DNA from: Atrichornis clamosus
Lineage: Eukaryota; Chordata; Aves; Passeriformes; Menuridae
Direction of reading: 5' to 3'
DNA length: 64,000 nt
NCBI GenBank assembly: GCA_013400975.1
Contig: WBMZ01011689.1
Span: forward strand, 1-64,000
Within the stretch, counting starts at the first letter, position 1. Each line of letters opens with the position of its first letter. The notes beneath the pieces were generated by a model. That model did no database searches, was not told the DNA's origin, and saw only the letters and a program-made list of their open reading frames with translations. Positions 44,201 to 54,858 of the stretch are shown piece by piece. The translations under genes were made by a program, and so were the position numbers.

Positions 44201-47200
44201 GTCATTAACCTGCCTAGAAGATGCTAACTGAAGTGTTTAACTAAGCCATCCCACCATCTCTGCTCTGACCACCCAGGACATGCTACCTAAATGGACAGTG
44301 CCTCAAAAAAACGTGGATGGCACTCAAGACTCCAGATTCCCTATTTTTACTAGCGCAAGAGACAGGTTTATCATAAATAGATTAAAAAGCATTTATTAGG
44401 GAGTGTTTAGTCAGCAGTGCAGGCATAGATGCCTCAGGTGGGGAACACAGGATTCTCCTACACACCTGCATCCCATGGGAGACCACACAGATCCTCTTCA
44501 GATCCCGGACACCCCACTCATCTGGCCACCTCTGATAGATCTCCTTCACTTTCTCAATCACTTGTATTATCTCGGAGGCGTTGTGCCAAGAAATCATGGA
44601 GATATCCCTTTCAGCCATGCCAGACACGTGGCAGAACATGAGCGGGTAGACTTCGGGATGGGGTGGGATGTTCCCACTGGCTTGGATGGCATTGCCCTTG
44701 CCAATGTAGAAGTGCTTGGAGACAAACTCAATGATGCCTGCAGTGGAACGGTAATTCTCATTGAAGATGATCCTGCTCTTCATGGCCACCTCATGCCTCT
44801 CCCTCTGGTAGAACTGAAAGAGCCTGTTCAAGAGGGTGTGATCAGCAGATTGCCCACCCCCGACAGAGAACAGCTTTGGGGTTATCTGCATGTGATCCCC
44901 GGCCAGGACAATCCGCGTCTCAAAAGTGGCGTAGGAGAGCGGAACCAAAGCTTCACACTCCAGCATCTGTGCAGCCTCGTCGATCATGATGTGGGTGAAG
45001 TAGCCTGGGGGGACCTTCAGGTTCTTGGATAGCATGGAGGTGGTGATAATGATGTGGTGCTTGTCGATCTCGGCCTGCGTGGGGTGGCGGAAGGAGCGCT
45101 GGTCTGGCGAGAGGCAGCAGTACATCTGGGTGATGGGGTCCGTCAGGTTGATGGGCCGGTCAGTGGATATGATCCGCAGGGGAACAGCCCACGGGTGCCC
45201 CATGGTCACGTAGTTGTGAAAATACTCCCGGATGTAAATGTCAGCAGCGCTGGAGGGGGAACAAAAGGGAAAAGCATCGAGGAATTGTAGGTGCTGTTCC
45301 TAAATTCTGTGAGCTGAAGCGCTCTCTGATCATTCCCCAACACACATCCAAACTCCCCCGGCTCTGGTGACACCACACTTGTCACAGCAGACATTCACCA
45401 CCGCACAAAGAAACCGGTGTCGACACAGCCACCACTTCCCAGCCTCTTTCAAGAGTATGGCTTAAAATAAGAGTTGATACTCAAGACTAGAATATCTCTT
45501 GACGCTCATATGGAAAAATGTGATGTGCCCATCAAAACCTGTGGCCCTGCTGCTGTCCAGGGCCAAGTGACAAGGAGCTGACAGCAGAGCATCCCCATCC
45601 CTCGGTGAGACAAGGCCTGCAGGAGAAGCTTCTGTGCAAGCAAACAGCCTGGAACAGGCTAAGATTAGCAGTCACCATCTATTATGCATTAAAAACTGAG
45701 GCAGTAGCAGCCTGCAGGATCAGATGTGGACACTCTTTTCAGAGTAACTGCTCTAATTTTAACAGTCTTGGCCTGGTTTCTCTGAAGGCAGATTCAGTGG
45801 CATTAAGACCAGATCTGCATTTTCTCTTCCCCAAACTCTCCCTGAAAAAGTCGATAAATTGGCATGTGCACCAAGCACAACAGTCTTCAAGGGAAACTAG
45901 AGCACAGTATTATCCCAGCATGGTCAGGCAATGACTTTCTACTTCTTGTAGTACAGAGTAATAGCTGGAGAGAACTGTCTCTCCAGCCCCATTCCCATTT
46001 TATAATGAGGCAGGAATATGTTAAGTGTTCAAGGCCAGGTCGGACAGGGCTTGGAGCAACCTGGTCTAGTGGAAGGTGTCCCTGTCCATGGCAGAGGGTT
46101 TGGAACAAGCTGAGCTGTAAGGTCCCTTCCAACCCAAACCATTATGGGATTCTATGATTCTCTGTTGACTCTTCCACAAAGACTTCCACCCATGCCAGGC
46201 TTCTTCTTAGCAGGAACTGCTAGAGCAGTTTAAGACATATTCAAAAAACCTAATTTATTTAAACAAGAAGTTGAAGTGCACACTGAGGAAAGGATGGCTT
46301 GGTTCTGGCTCGTGCATCCTGACTCTGCCCCATTCCCACAGTGAGCAGTGGACCAGCTCACCCACAGCTCTGGTTGCCTCTTCCCTGCTAACCTGTTTGT
46401 GTGAGTGCAGATCAGCACCCGTGTGTTGGGCTGCCTGAGGATCTCCAGGGTGGCCATGGCCAAGGTGAACGTCTTCCCAGTGCCGAAAGGCCCGTAGATG
46501 AGCAGAGGGGGGACCTGCCGGCTGGTGACTGGCTGGCCCGTGATGAAGGAGATGGCTTGCTTCTGCTTGCTATTCCCTCTCTGTGGGGACCCAAGAGAGT
46601 AAGGGATGGAGCAACTGGCAACATCTGGCAGGACCAGCTTCTCGTCCAACAGGCAGTCCACAGCCTGGTGCCACTGCCGGAACAGCAGCTGGTCAATTTG
46701 GAACTGGATCTCCACGTTGTGGGAGGTGTTTGCCTTGAAGTTCAGCTCCGAGCAGCATCTGTTTGGTATCTGCAGCCAGATGGTGTTCTCTGTGGTGGCT
46801 TTATGCTCCACAATAACTTCATAAACCCGATTGTCCACAGGTGGGTCGAGCGCCAGGAAAGCGGTGGGCACAGACCTGCTCAGCAGGTACCCCTCGTCCG
46901 TGTCCGGCGAGAGGTTGTAAGGGGTAGGCACTTCAGCAAACAGCTCCCCAGAGACAGCAAACTTCATCCCCATGGAAAGGCTCTGCAGCATGGGGGTCAG
47001 CGAGATGGGGACCCGCAGGTTGAGTCTGAAAGGAAGAAACACCCAAATGAAGAGCAGAGAACGGACCTGTCGGTTCCTGAGATGTCCCCAGCAGAGAGGG
47101 GGATTGACACCTACACCTAGAGAGGGTCTGCCAGCCTCCTGAGCACATGCAGACAGAAACCATGCTTCTAGCTAATCCACAGCTGCAGCATGAGACCCAG

Positions 47201-50200
47201 CTCTTCCCCTCCTATCACCACCTAGCAAGCCATCCTTCTTGGCAGGTTTCCATTTTCCTGGGAAGGCACCCCAAAACCCAACCCAGAATGGACAGAGACC
47301 CCAGGAGCAGCATGGCCCCAAGGGTTAGCTCGTGGTCTCCAGTGAGGGGAAACCCCAGAGGAGTTCACACCTGGCACTTACTTGGCAATCAGAGCCTGCT
47401 CAGCTTCTTCCTCATGGAAGAGGAAGCTGTGCATCCTCTTCCGATAGTTGAGCCGGGTGATGGGAACGACGGCACCACTCTCACTTTGGTAATCCAGTGC
47501 AAGAGCAGGAGGTTTGTACTTCGCGAGCAGATCCACGTCTTCACCAGTCTTTGGCATGCTGGGCACGATGATCCGGTTACCTCTATCCCATCGCACAAAG
47601 TTGACGGGGCGGCTGCTCTCCCTGTTGCTGGGGACGTGCTGGGGGGTCTCCCGCCGTCCCACCTTCACCCTGATCTTCTGCATGAGGACGGGGCGTTTGC
47701 CGAAGTCAAAGACCACCCACTGCTCGAAGACGCCCAGCGTGCAGCACTCCATGCTGACCTCCACCAGCACGGTGCGGGGCGAGGAGGACACGGTGGCCAC
47801 GTGGTCCCCACGAATGTACTGGAGGCCCCGGGAAAGGCCATTCCCCGAGAAGTAGAAGTTGACTCCAGGCTCCCGCTTCAGCAGGGCCACGTGCTGCAGA
47901 TGCATCTGCCATTGAGGAGAAGACATGGACAGAGTGAGGGCAGCCCACGGGAAGAGCCCAGCAGCTGGTGAGGTGCTCCAGCAGCCTTTCCTAGAGAAAG
48001 CTGCTGCAGGAACCAAAGGCCTTGTTAGTCCCACTGTAGCTTATTCCTCATGCAACCCCACAGCAACTACTTCAAGGTCTCAGAGAACCTCAGGTTTCAG
48101 TTTAATATCAACAGAGACAGTGTGCAGTAAACACAAAATCTGCATTGGAGAGGACAGGTTTTTGCCCCCAACACCCACAAAATCCTGGGCAGGAAAGCAG
48201 CTGAGTGTTGTTATTTGTGGTGATACATGGGAGGTGTTGAGAGCACCCTGGTCTGCCCCAGCCCCACTGCACAAAACAGGAGACACAGGACACACCCGCT
48301 GCACACAGACCCAGTGCAGGCACCACCTAAGCAGCTCTTGAATACCCAACACACGTCCTCACTAGGACATGCCCAAATCCCCATCCTTCTGCCCCTTGCA
48401 GAAATAATTAAAAAAACCCCCAACCAAACAAAACCCTCCAAAGGACTGGGCTTACCTGAGAGTGGACCTTGAACCTCCACTGGTATTTCACCTTCCTGTC
48501 CTCCAGCTGCACGTGCAGAGGTTGCTCACATACAACTTGGACGCCCTCAACGTGTTCAGCCATCTGTGGGGAGGCACGAGAGGAGAGGGACTGAAGGCAG
48601 TACCCCAGGGTCACACCACAGAGCTCTCCATGGTGTCATCTTCATTTTTGCCTTTATGCTACATCCTCCCAAGAGGGATCAAGAGTACATCCTTATATTC
48701 CATCCTCACCCACTGCTGCTCCAGATCCCCGAGCAGCAGCCTTGGGAAGCGAGAGGACCCACGGCACAGCTCGGGTACCCCGAGCAGGCTCTCAGGTTGC
48801 CATCTCCAAAGAGGTGAAGGAAGGGGGACACCACATCCCTTTCTGCATCCCTATTAGGAAGGTGAGCAGTGGGCTCCGTTCCCAAGCTCTCACACCAGAG
48901 GATTCCTGTGATGCGCTGGACCAGCGCTCCCACCCTGTGCCTGCCACTCACAATCAACACCTCGTTGGAGCACGTCCGATACTCGGCAATGAGCCGGTCC
49001 TGGTAGGACAAGAGCCCGTCCTTCAGTGCTTGCTTCTTTTTCTTCATGGAAACCTTCACCCTCTGGATCCACTCCTGCAGCTCCTCTTTGGAATGAGCCT
49101 TGGTGCAGCTGTTCCCCATTTCACACACGTCCGCTCTGTCAGGAGAGAGGTGTCCCATGTGCCACCCGTGTCCAGTGGCATGGGGGTCCTGAGGGAGCCG
49201 ACAGCTCCCGGCTGCCCCTTCCCTCTTCCCTGGTGGATGCCTTACCTGCGACACAGCGAGAACTTGGTCAGCCCGAGCGGCGGCGCGCGGTGGACCCACT
49301 GCATGGAGCTGTCGGCCGAGAGCATCTGCACGTGCTCGATGGAGGAGCAGTGGTTCTCAAAGCTCTCCTGCGAGCTGAAGGTCACCAGGCAGATCCGGCA
49401 GTAGAAGTGCACCGGTGCAGGTGCCGCTGGCTTGCTCTTGGTGCTGCAGGTGCCCACGGGTGGCAGGAGGTCGGAGCGCAGCAATCCGTGCTCCCTCTCG
49501 GCCTCCCAGACGGCCATCTCCACGTCACTGTGGGCGTACTGGCAGCGCTGCGGGCCGTGCCTGCAGGGCTGGCCCCGGGAGACGAAGCGGCAGTAGCTGA
49601 GGGTTGAGATGAACTCGGGGCAGGGCCGGATGGCCGTGTACTGCTGCTTCTTCTGGCTGTCCAACACCACGTGCACCAGGAGCGGGTCCCAGGTGCGGTG
49701 GGACTCGCAGAGCTGCCCGCGGCCACCCACAGAGATGCGCTGGGGGCAGCCAAAAAAACAACGCTTGCAGATCTCCTGGAATTGCCCCCCAAACTCGATG
49801 GTGATCTCACTGGCAGCACTGGCAGTGGGGTGGGGACTGGTGGTGGGGTGGCCCCCCAGCTGCGCCTGCAGCACTGCCGCCTTCAGCCAGCGCCGCTCCA
49901 GCTGGTGTTCCCTCTCGAAGTTCCAGACCATGGCCTCCTCCGGGCTCCAGGCGAACGTGCACTGGTTCTTGTGCCTGCTGCAGCCCAGCCCCATCACGTA
50001 GTACCTGCACACGGCGTAGCGCGCTGGGTTGGGGAAGCCGGGCCGCCGGGACACCTTCCTCCAGGCTGTGCTCTGGCGGCTGCGGCAGCGGGCCAGCAGG
50101 ATCTCGTACATGCACTTGTGCTCCACCTCCCGCAGGTGGTAGGTGATGTCATTCTCCTTCACACTGCACTTGGAGCAGACCAGGAGCAGCTCCAGCTGCT

Positions 50201-50246
50201 GCTGGAGGCTGCCCAGTGGCACCTTTGGGCCGTTGGCTGTCGGCAT
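32134..50246 (-). CDS. HELZ2: HELZ2, helicase with zinc finger 2 (complete coding sequence, 19 exons)
   Basis: Coding exons, 5' to 3' on the minus strand: 50246-49246, 49135-48952, 48563-48456, 47905-47382, 47025-46393, 45249-44466, 44046-43971, 42649-39145, 38280-38195, 37822-37691, 36958-36794, 36575-36434, 35956-35840, 35416-35224, 34429-34295, 34052-33834, 33561-33405, 32910-32743, 32258-32134. Every junction is GT/AG, phases agree throughout, and the sum is 8,454 nt (2,817 aa plus TGA); human HELZ2 is about 2,650 aa. Order: zinc fingers, UPF1-like SF1 helicase 1, RNB exoribonuclease, SF1 helicase 2. HELZ2 (PRIC285/PDIP1) is a known interferon-induced antiviral factor with RNA-unwinding and 3'-5' exoribonuclease activity, and a PPAR coactivator. 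Introns are 82-1,321 nt; three hold CR1 tails. The start codon is inferred; no frameshift or missing motif was found. Confidence 0.95.
33095..33175 (-). mobile_element. CR1 LINE tail in HELZ2 intron, minus orientation
   Basis: ATAGAATGACAGAATCACAG followed by GTTTGCGTTGGAAGGGACC and ACCATCTAGTTCCAACCCCC is the reverse complement of the CR1 3' end. It is about 80 bp, in the same orientation as HELZ2, between exons 17 and 18. Confidence 0.85.
34631..35070 (-). mobile_element. CR1 LINE 3' fragment in HELZ2 intron, minus orientation
   Basis: About 440 bp running from the reverse-complemented tail (AGAATCACGGAATGGTTTGG) through GGGCAGGGACACCTTCCACT and GGGAAGAATTTCTTCCTAAT to TTCAGGTTGAGCTACCCCAA. 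The largest CR1 copy in the window, in the 794-nt intron between exons 14 and 15, in the same sense as the gene. Confidence 0.88.
39145..42649 (-). CDS. HELZ2: HELZ2 exon 8 (3.5 kb): end of helicase 1, acidic linker, RNB exoribonuclease
   Basis: One exon encodes residues ~1104-2271. It starts with helicase motifs V-VI (IISTVHTSESL, NTIMTRAQSLVIAVGD). An acidic Ser/Asp/Glu linker follows (~1204-1226, with LQELL, an LxxLL nuclear-receptor box). Then comes an RNB domain: TIDPQGARDLDDA carries all four catalytic Asp residues (1504, 1510, 1512, 1513) known from RNase II/DIS3, and the downstream SSPIRRYLDVVVQRHL matches the conserved RNA-end-binding Arg motif. The catalytic centre is therefore complete. 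The C-terminal third is the region between RNB and helicase 2. Confidence 0.94.
42650..43970 (-). other. HELZ2 intron 7 (largest in the gene)
   Basis: Donor G|GTTTGTG at 43,970 and acceptor CTCTGGTGCAG at 42,650. It separates the GENLPG-type motif from the rest of helicase 1. No repeat or nested gene was seen. Confidence 0.8.
43971..47025 (-). CDS. HELZ2: HELZ2 exons 5-7: first SF1 helicase, ATPase core
   Basis: Exons 47025-46393, 45249-44466 and 44046-43971 encode residues ~606-1103. Walker A GPFGTGKT is at 784-791, motif Ia is IChTHTN-like (LICTHTN), the Walker B box is DEAA at 907-910 (IMIDEAAQM), motif III is VLAGDHMQITP, and motif IV is ENYRSTAG. All are the UPF1-like SF1B signatures, so the ATPase should be active. 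The intron between exons 5 and 6 carries a CR1 tail (46,024-46,162). Confidence 0.93.
46024..46162 (+). mobile_element. CR1 LINE tail in HELZ2 intron, plus orientation
   Basis: AAGTGTTCAAGGCCAGGTCG through GGTGTCCCTGTCCATGGCAG to GGATTCTATGATTCTCTG is a CR1 3' end, antisense to HELZ2, between exons 5 and 6. Confidence 0.87.
47382..49135 (-). CDS. HELZ2: HELZ2 exons 2-4: linker before helicase 1
   Basis: Exons 49135-48952, 48563-48456 and 47905-47382 encode residues ~334-605. The first contains a short basic helical stretch (ELQEWIQRVKVSMKKKKQAL). The last two encode beta-rich sequence (LLKREPGVNFYFSG, VVFDFGKRPVLMQKIRV) like the domain that precedes the helicase in the HELZ/MOV10 group. Junction codons fit: CGC AG|A, ATT|ATG? 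no split (phase 0), CAG|ATG, GCC AA|A. The introns of 388, 550 and 356 nt contain nothing recognisable. Confidence 0.88.
49246..50246 (-). CDS. HELZ2: HELZ2 exon 1 (coding): zinc-finger region
   Basis: Residues 1-333. Visible metal-binding patterns: CSKC near 24-27; a CCCH-like finger at C80, C89, C96 in which the fourth position is Trp100 instead of His; a Cys cluster at 160-180 (CKRC...C...C...H); a full CCCH finger C219-x8-C228-x6-C235-x3-H239; and a C2H2 finger C283, C286, H299, H305. Such fingers bind RNA in the HELZ family. The chosen ATG is the first in frame; the reading upstream has no good alternative, and an AG acceptor at 50,292-50,293 or 50,389-50,390 could begin this exon. The exon ends at the donor CGCAG|GTAAGG. 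Confidence 0.9.
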
Positions 50247-53200
50247 CTTTGGTGGCGGCTTGAGCGGAGCAAAATTAATGGCGGGAAGATCCTACAAGGC
50301 GATGTGGTGGGGAGGAAGTGCCATGGAGAGAGTGGCCTTGTCCTAGCTCACTGCATACCTGCTGGCCATTGGTGTGAGCTCATGAAGCCTGGAAAAGGAA
50401 CAAGGAACAAGCGACTTAGCAGGAAACATCAGATGGTCCCTGGCTGGGCACACACAAAGGCACAAGCACAGCCAGGCAGCACAGCCAGGAACCTCACCCC
50501 GGCACCCAAGTGCCCAGGGCCTGCCCCCACCCTCTCACTCAGCTCTGTTCCCCCACCAGCCTGGGTCCCAGGGAACCGTGTCCCACAGGGATCAGGCTGC
50601 TGAGTGGTGCTGGCTCCCCGCAGGACTCAGCCTGGTCCCCACTGTCCCCATAGACCACCCAGCATTTACCATCCAACGTGGCAAAGCAGTGGAGGCTGCT
50701 CGAGAGGGCCCAGCACAGCCTCCACAGCGGCCACTGAGCTCCCCCTGGACCACCACAGACACATGATCCAGGTTCCTCTTCCTGCTGCCAGCACCTCCCA
50801 CACCTCAAGTCCCTTCTGCCAACTTTTTCTTTATCCTGTTCTCTTCCCCGGGTTGGCCAGGCAGCCCCACGCCGAGCAGGAGGAACCCAGCTCCAGCTCC
50901 TCAGCCCATCTGCTCCATGGCACCAATTAATTAATGGAGCAGCCACCTTCTTTGCTCCTTGGATGCAGCATCCAAGGCCAGGAAATGGGCATGCTGGAAC
51001 AGGGGCCTGCCGGCATCTGTCCAGCTGACAGCTCGGTAAACATCCGGCTGGGAGAGCTCGGCCCTGGCGGCGAGGAAGGCAACTGATGGCTCACTGCCCT
51101 CTCCAGCCACCAGCTCTGGCCTTAGCCATCAGTTTCCTGGGTAACCAGAGGCCAGGAACATCCCTGGGAATGATGCTGCAGGGTTTGGTGGCTGAGCCAT
51201 ATGGTCAGGGTGAAGGGAACACATCGGGGCACATCCATGGGTAGCATGTGTTTCCAAGCAAAGCCACCAGCCTCATGCCGAGCATCCACCTCAGGCTCCT
51301 GACCAGCAGCCACCATGGACTGGCTCTCTGGCAATACCAGGGAAGAGGGGGAATTATGGCTGAGGTCCAGTGGACAATGGAGTAGGGAAGCAAATCTTGC
51401 ATTGTTTCTGCACTTTTAATTAAAAACTCTTTCCTCTCCTCTGGAATAAAGGCAAGAGTGCTGGGCAAGGTCGGCTGCGGGTGCTGAAGCTGCTGCTCTG
51501 GCTGGAGCTCCAGGCAGCAAGCACTGAACTGGAAGTGGTCAAAGCATCACCCACCCTCCCAGCTCACCCTTAGAGAGCTCCTCACCTTCCATCCCAGTGT
51601 CACAGCACCCATCCACTGCCGAGCCATGAAGGAATCATCTAATCCTACTTCTCTGTGTGCATCAGGTCAGACACGTGCTCGGAGGATAAACACCAGCTCG
51701 GTTTATCTCTCAAGGCCTGGCAGCGAGCCTGGCGCTGGGCAGAGCTGCAGCTTTCCGTTTCGGAAAGCTGTGGGATTCCGTGGCAGACTCCCACGGCAGC
51801 GCTGGCTCAACTGGGGTCACTGTGCCACTCACCCGACTCATCTCTGCACCTTCACTTCCAAACCTTTACCTGCAGCACTTACTACAGACTGGCAGTGAAA
51901 GAAGAGCAGGACCCAGAGCTGGCTGGGGCCAGGGTGTTCCCTGGCTGTAACAAGGTCATGGTCATTGGAATAAAACTTTCTGCAGTTCAGGGGTCAGAAG
52001 CTCTTTGTGTGCTCTGGTTCTATCACCAAAAAAGAAAGGCTGGAGCGACAGCAGAGGTTCTGGTGCTGCCGGATTGCTGACTGATGCAGAGAAAATGCCT
52101 TGCACTGAAATAAATTAAGAATATAGGAAAGCACCTATAAAGAGAGGAGGGGAAGTGGAACAATCCATCTCCTACCCATGGGCATCAAGGGATACTCCTC
52201 TGATTCCCAGAAAAACAGCAAAGGCAGCAAGAACCATGCTGGTGGAGGCTGCAGATCCTCTGGAGCTGCTCCCATCAAACTTCTCCAGGTACCTGGAAAA
52301 ACACTGGACACTGGGAACCCAGGCAGAGGTCTGGGGAGACATGGTCTGCTCCAAGTGCTGGGCTGTGGGAAGGAAAAACCCTCCACCTTTTGAGGGTCAA
52401 AATCCCTCCTGTGGAGACTGTTTGCTAAGAAGGAGCATTTCCACTCAGCTTTCTCCGGGAGGTCAGGGATGGACTGGAGCTAATCGGGACCCCAGGGCAG
52501 AGGGAGGGACCCTCGTGGCCGCAGGTTCAGCTTGCCCCGGGACCTTGGCACAGGGCAGGAGGGACATGGAGGGAGACGGTGGCAGCGCCGGGCCGGGGGG
52601 GCCAGGCTGTTCCCGAGTCTCCACAGCGGGAACGCCCGGAGCGGGACCCGGGTCACGCTCAGCCGCCAAGAGCCTTTCAGCTCCTTTGAAGCTGGCGAGG
52701 GCAGCACGTTCCCAGTGGAACTGACATCTGCAGTTTCGGGAACGCTTTGGTATCCCTCCGATAGCAGTTCCACCTTCCTTCCTCTGGAAGTCTCCTCCTC
52801 CGGCCGAGCCCTCCTGGGAAAGGCACTCAAACTCAGGGTTTGTGCAACATCTGTGCAACACTGTAACTGGTGAAAACTCCGAAATACCTCAGTTATACAC
52901 ACGGGAGAGGAAGAAACCTGATCGCTGGCACTCGGCTCCGTGGAGAGGGAGCAGAGCTTCCCGGTCCCCGCACGTCCACAGCCGCAGAGCTCATGGGAGA
53001 GGCGGTTCTGCAGCACCGACGGCACTGACTCACCCGGTTAAACGCTTAGGAACTGCCCATAAAGACCGTGCAGGACAGCCAGGGTGCTACTGGAATTCAT
53101 GCCCAGGCAGGGCACCCCAGCAGGAAAAAGCTAAGAGGGAATATTCCACCTTTAAAGGGGTCAATTCCCTTGCTGTTTATTTTTTTAAGAAAGTGTTTGA

Positions 53201-54858
53201 TTTTGAGCAAACTGCCAGAACATGCTCCGGGTCTGGAGGTGGGAGGGAAGAGGAAGGGGAAGTGCAAACCCCGCTCAAACTCTCTGCACAGCACCGGTGC
53301 TGATGCCAAATTAAAGCTTTTTTCTCTCTACCAGAAAAAATAAAACAACTCCAACAACAAAAAACCGAAAAAAGAAAGCAAAAAAAAAAAAAAAGAAAAA
53401 GTGAACTTTTGCAATCCAAGCTGGGGTGGAGGGAAGACGCAAGGCATGAGGAAGCTCGGGGAGGTGTGCCCCAAGACAGCTGTTCCACTGGAAATAAAAC
53501 TGATGTCAACAGGGCAAAATGCAAATCCCTCAAGGAAGGTAAGAGCTGATGGGGAAGCAGTATTTACCAAGATTTACAAGCTGAATTTTATAACTTTTAA
53601 GAAAAACAACCTTCTTTACACTGGTCCTGTAAAGCTCAGCCTGGCATTTAAAGCCACTCACATCCCAGTGATGGGTGACAACTCACCCTGACAGACAGAG
53701 GCTGGTTTATTGTACCCCCAGCTCTGCACCTGCTCACAGAGCCCCAAGGCCCCATCGGGACAAGAATCTGCCTCTCTCCCAACTGCACAGACCCTCCCCA
53801 GGCACCAACACAGCCCCAAGCACCCTCTGCCCAGCACTGGTCCAGCCTCACCACAAACCAAACCAAACCAGACCACACCATGGCCTCGCTGACGGCATTT
53901 CCTCCGTGCTCAGGAAGATGCTTCGGGTCAGGGCTGGGCCACGCTGTGTCCGAGCATCCTCCCTGGCCAGCGCTTCGCGGGGCAGTGCTGAGGCCAGAGA
54001 TAATCACATTTCCCTGGAAATGGTGACTGGAAGCACAGCTGTGGCAGAGAAATGCTCATCGCATCCCTGCGTCCTGATGCTCCACACCCATCCTATCCCA
54101 CCAGGAGGAAGGTGGCCCTTCTCCGAGCTCTTGGCTTAGTTAATTATTGACAGAATATTAGGCAACACGCTACGCTGGAGTAAGCCAAGTGCCCCTCGAT
54201 CAGAGCAAGTGACCTGAATCAGTGTTGGGAGAGCCCTTTTGGGGAATGGGGATAGGGGACCATGTGCCTCGGGGGCCTGAAGCCCCACACCCCAGTTATC
54301 TGGCACAGCTGAGCACTGGCCCTTGGAAGTTTTCCCTCAACTACAAGCTCTCAGAGTAGCAGTGCGAGACCATCCCAGCATCCCCAGCGCCCCACGGGTG
54401 ATTGGAGCAGCTGGGCTGGCCAGAATAGTTTGGAAACGATGGAAGAGGAGCTGCCCAGCGGATGCTGGCTGGTGCCACCCCATCAGCTGCAGTCCTCCTC
54501 CCGGCTGTACCAAAACGACACCCCTCCGGAATCTCCCTCCAGTGCAAAAACAGCCTTCAAAGTTTTCGGCGCCCTCTCTTCCCAGCCTTTTTCAATCAGA
54601 CGGCTCACTCCACATCCCACCCAAGAGCCGGCACCGTTCCACCAGCCTGGCTGCTGCAGTGGCAGTCGTGACACCACTGCCCGAGCGTGTGTGCAGGCAC
54701 AGACCCTCCAGTTTGTGCAGAGCCCCCAGACACCTGGACCCCCAGATACTGCATTTGCTTTATGCAACTGTAAGAAGTTCACCGGCAGGTCCCAGATCCC
54801 ATTCCCGGAGCTCAGAAGCGGCAGCAGTGTTAGGGTATCGCTGTCGGGGATCACTCAC
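50247..54858 (-). other. upstream region / probable 5' UTR intron of HELZ2
   Basis: Just upstream of the HELZ2 ATG are two acceptor-like sites on the minus strand (CATCGCCTTGTAG ending at 50,292 and TTGTTCCTTTTCCAG ending at 50,389), so the 5' UTR is probably spliced. Otherwise there is a moderately CpG-rich patch at about 52,480-53,040, an A-rich tract at 53,379-53,400 and the ISRE-like palindrome at 51,748. No protein-like open frame or transposon was recognised. Confidence 0.45.
51748..51770. promoter_or_regulatory. ISRE-like palindrome upstream of HELZ2
   Basis: Two 10-bp inverted arms (CAGCTTTCCG at 51,748-51,757 and CGGAAAGCTG at 51,761-51,770) flank TTT. The minus strand reads GAAACGGAAA at 51,761-51,752, which fits the GAAANNGAAA core bound by IRF/ISGF3. 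It is 1.5 kb upstream of the HELZ2 ATG. The motif is short, so function is inferred. Confidence 0.35.

Noticed and set aside
52480..53025. 181-codon minus-strand frame upstream of HELZ2
   Set aside because: No recognisable domain, mixed Arg/Pro/Ser composition; better explained as chance in a CpG-rich patch.
53335..53402. A-rich GAAA-containing stretch as an ISRE cluster
   Set aside because: Low-complexity poly(A)-like DNA, GAAA motifs out of ISRE spacing.
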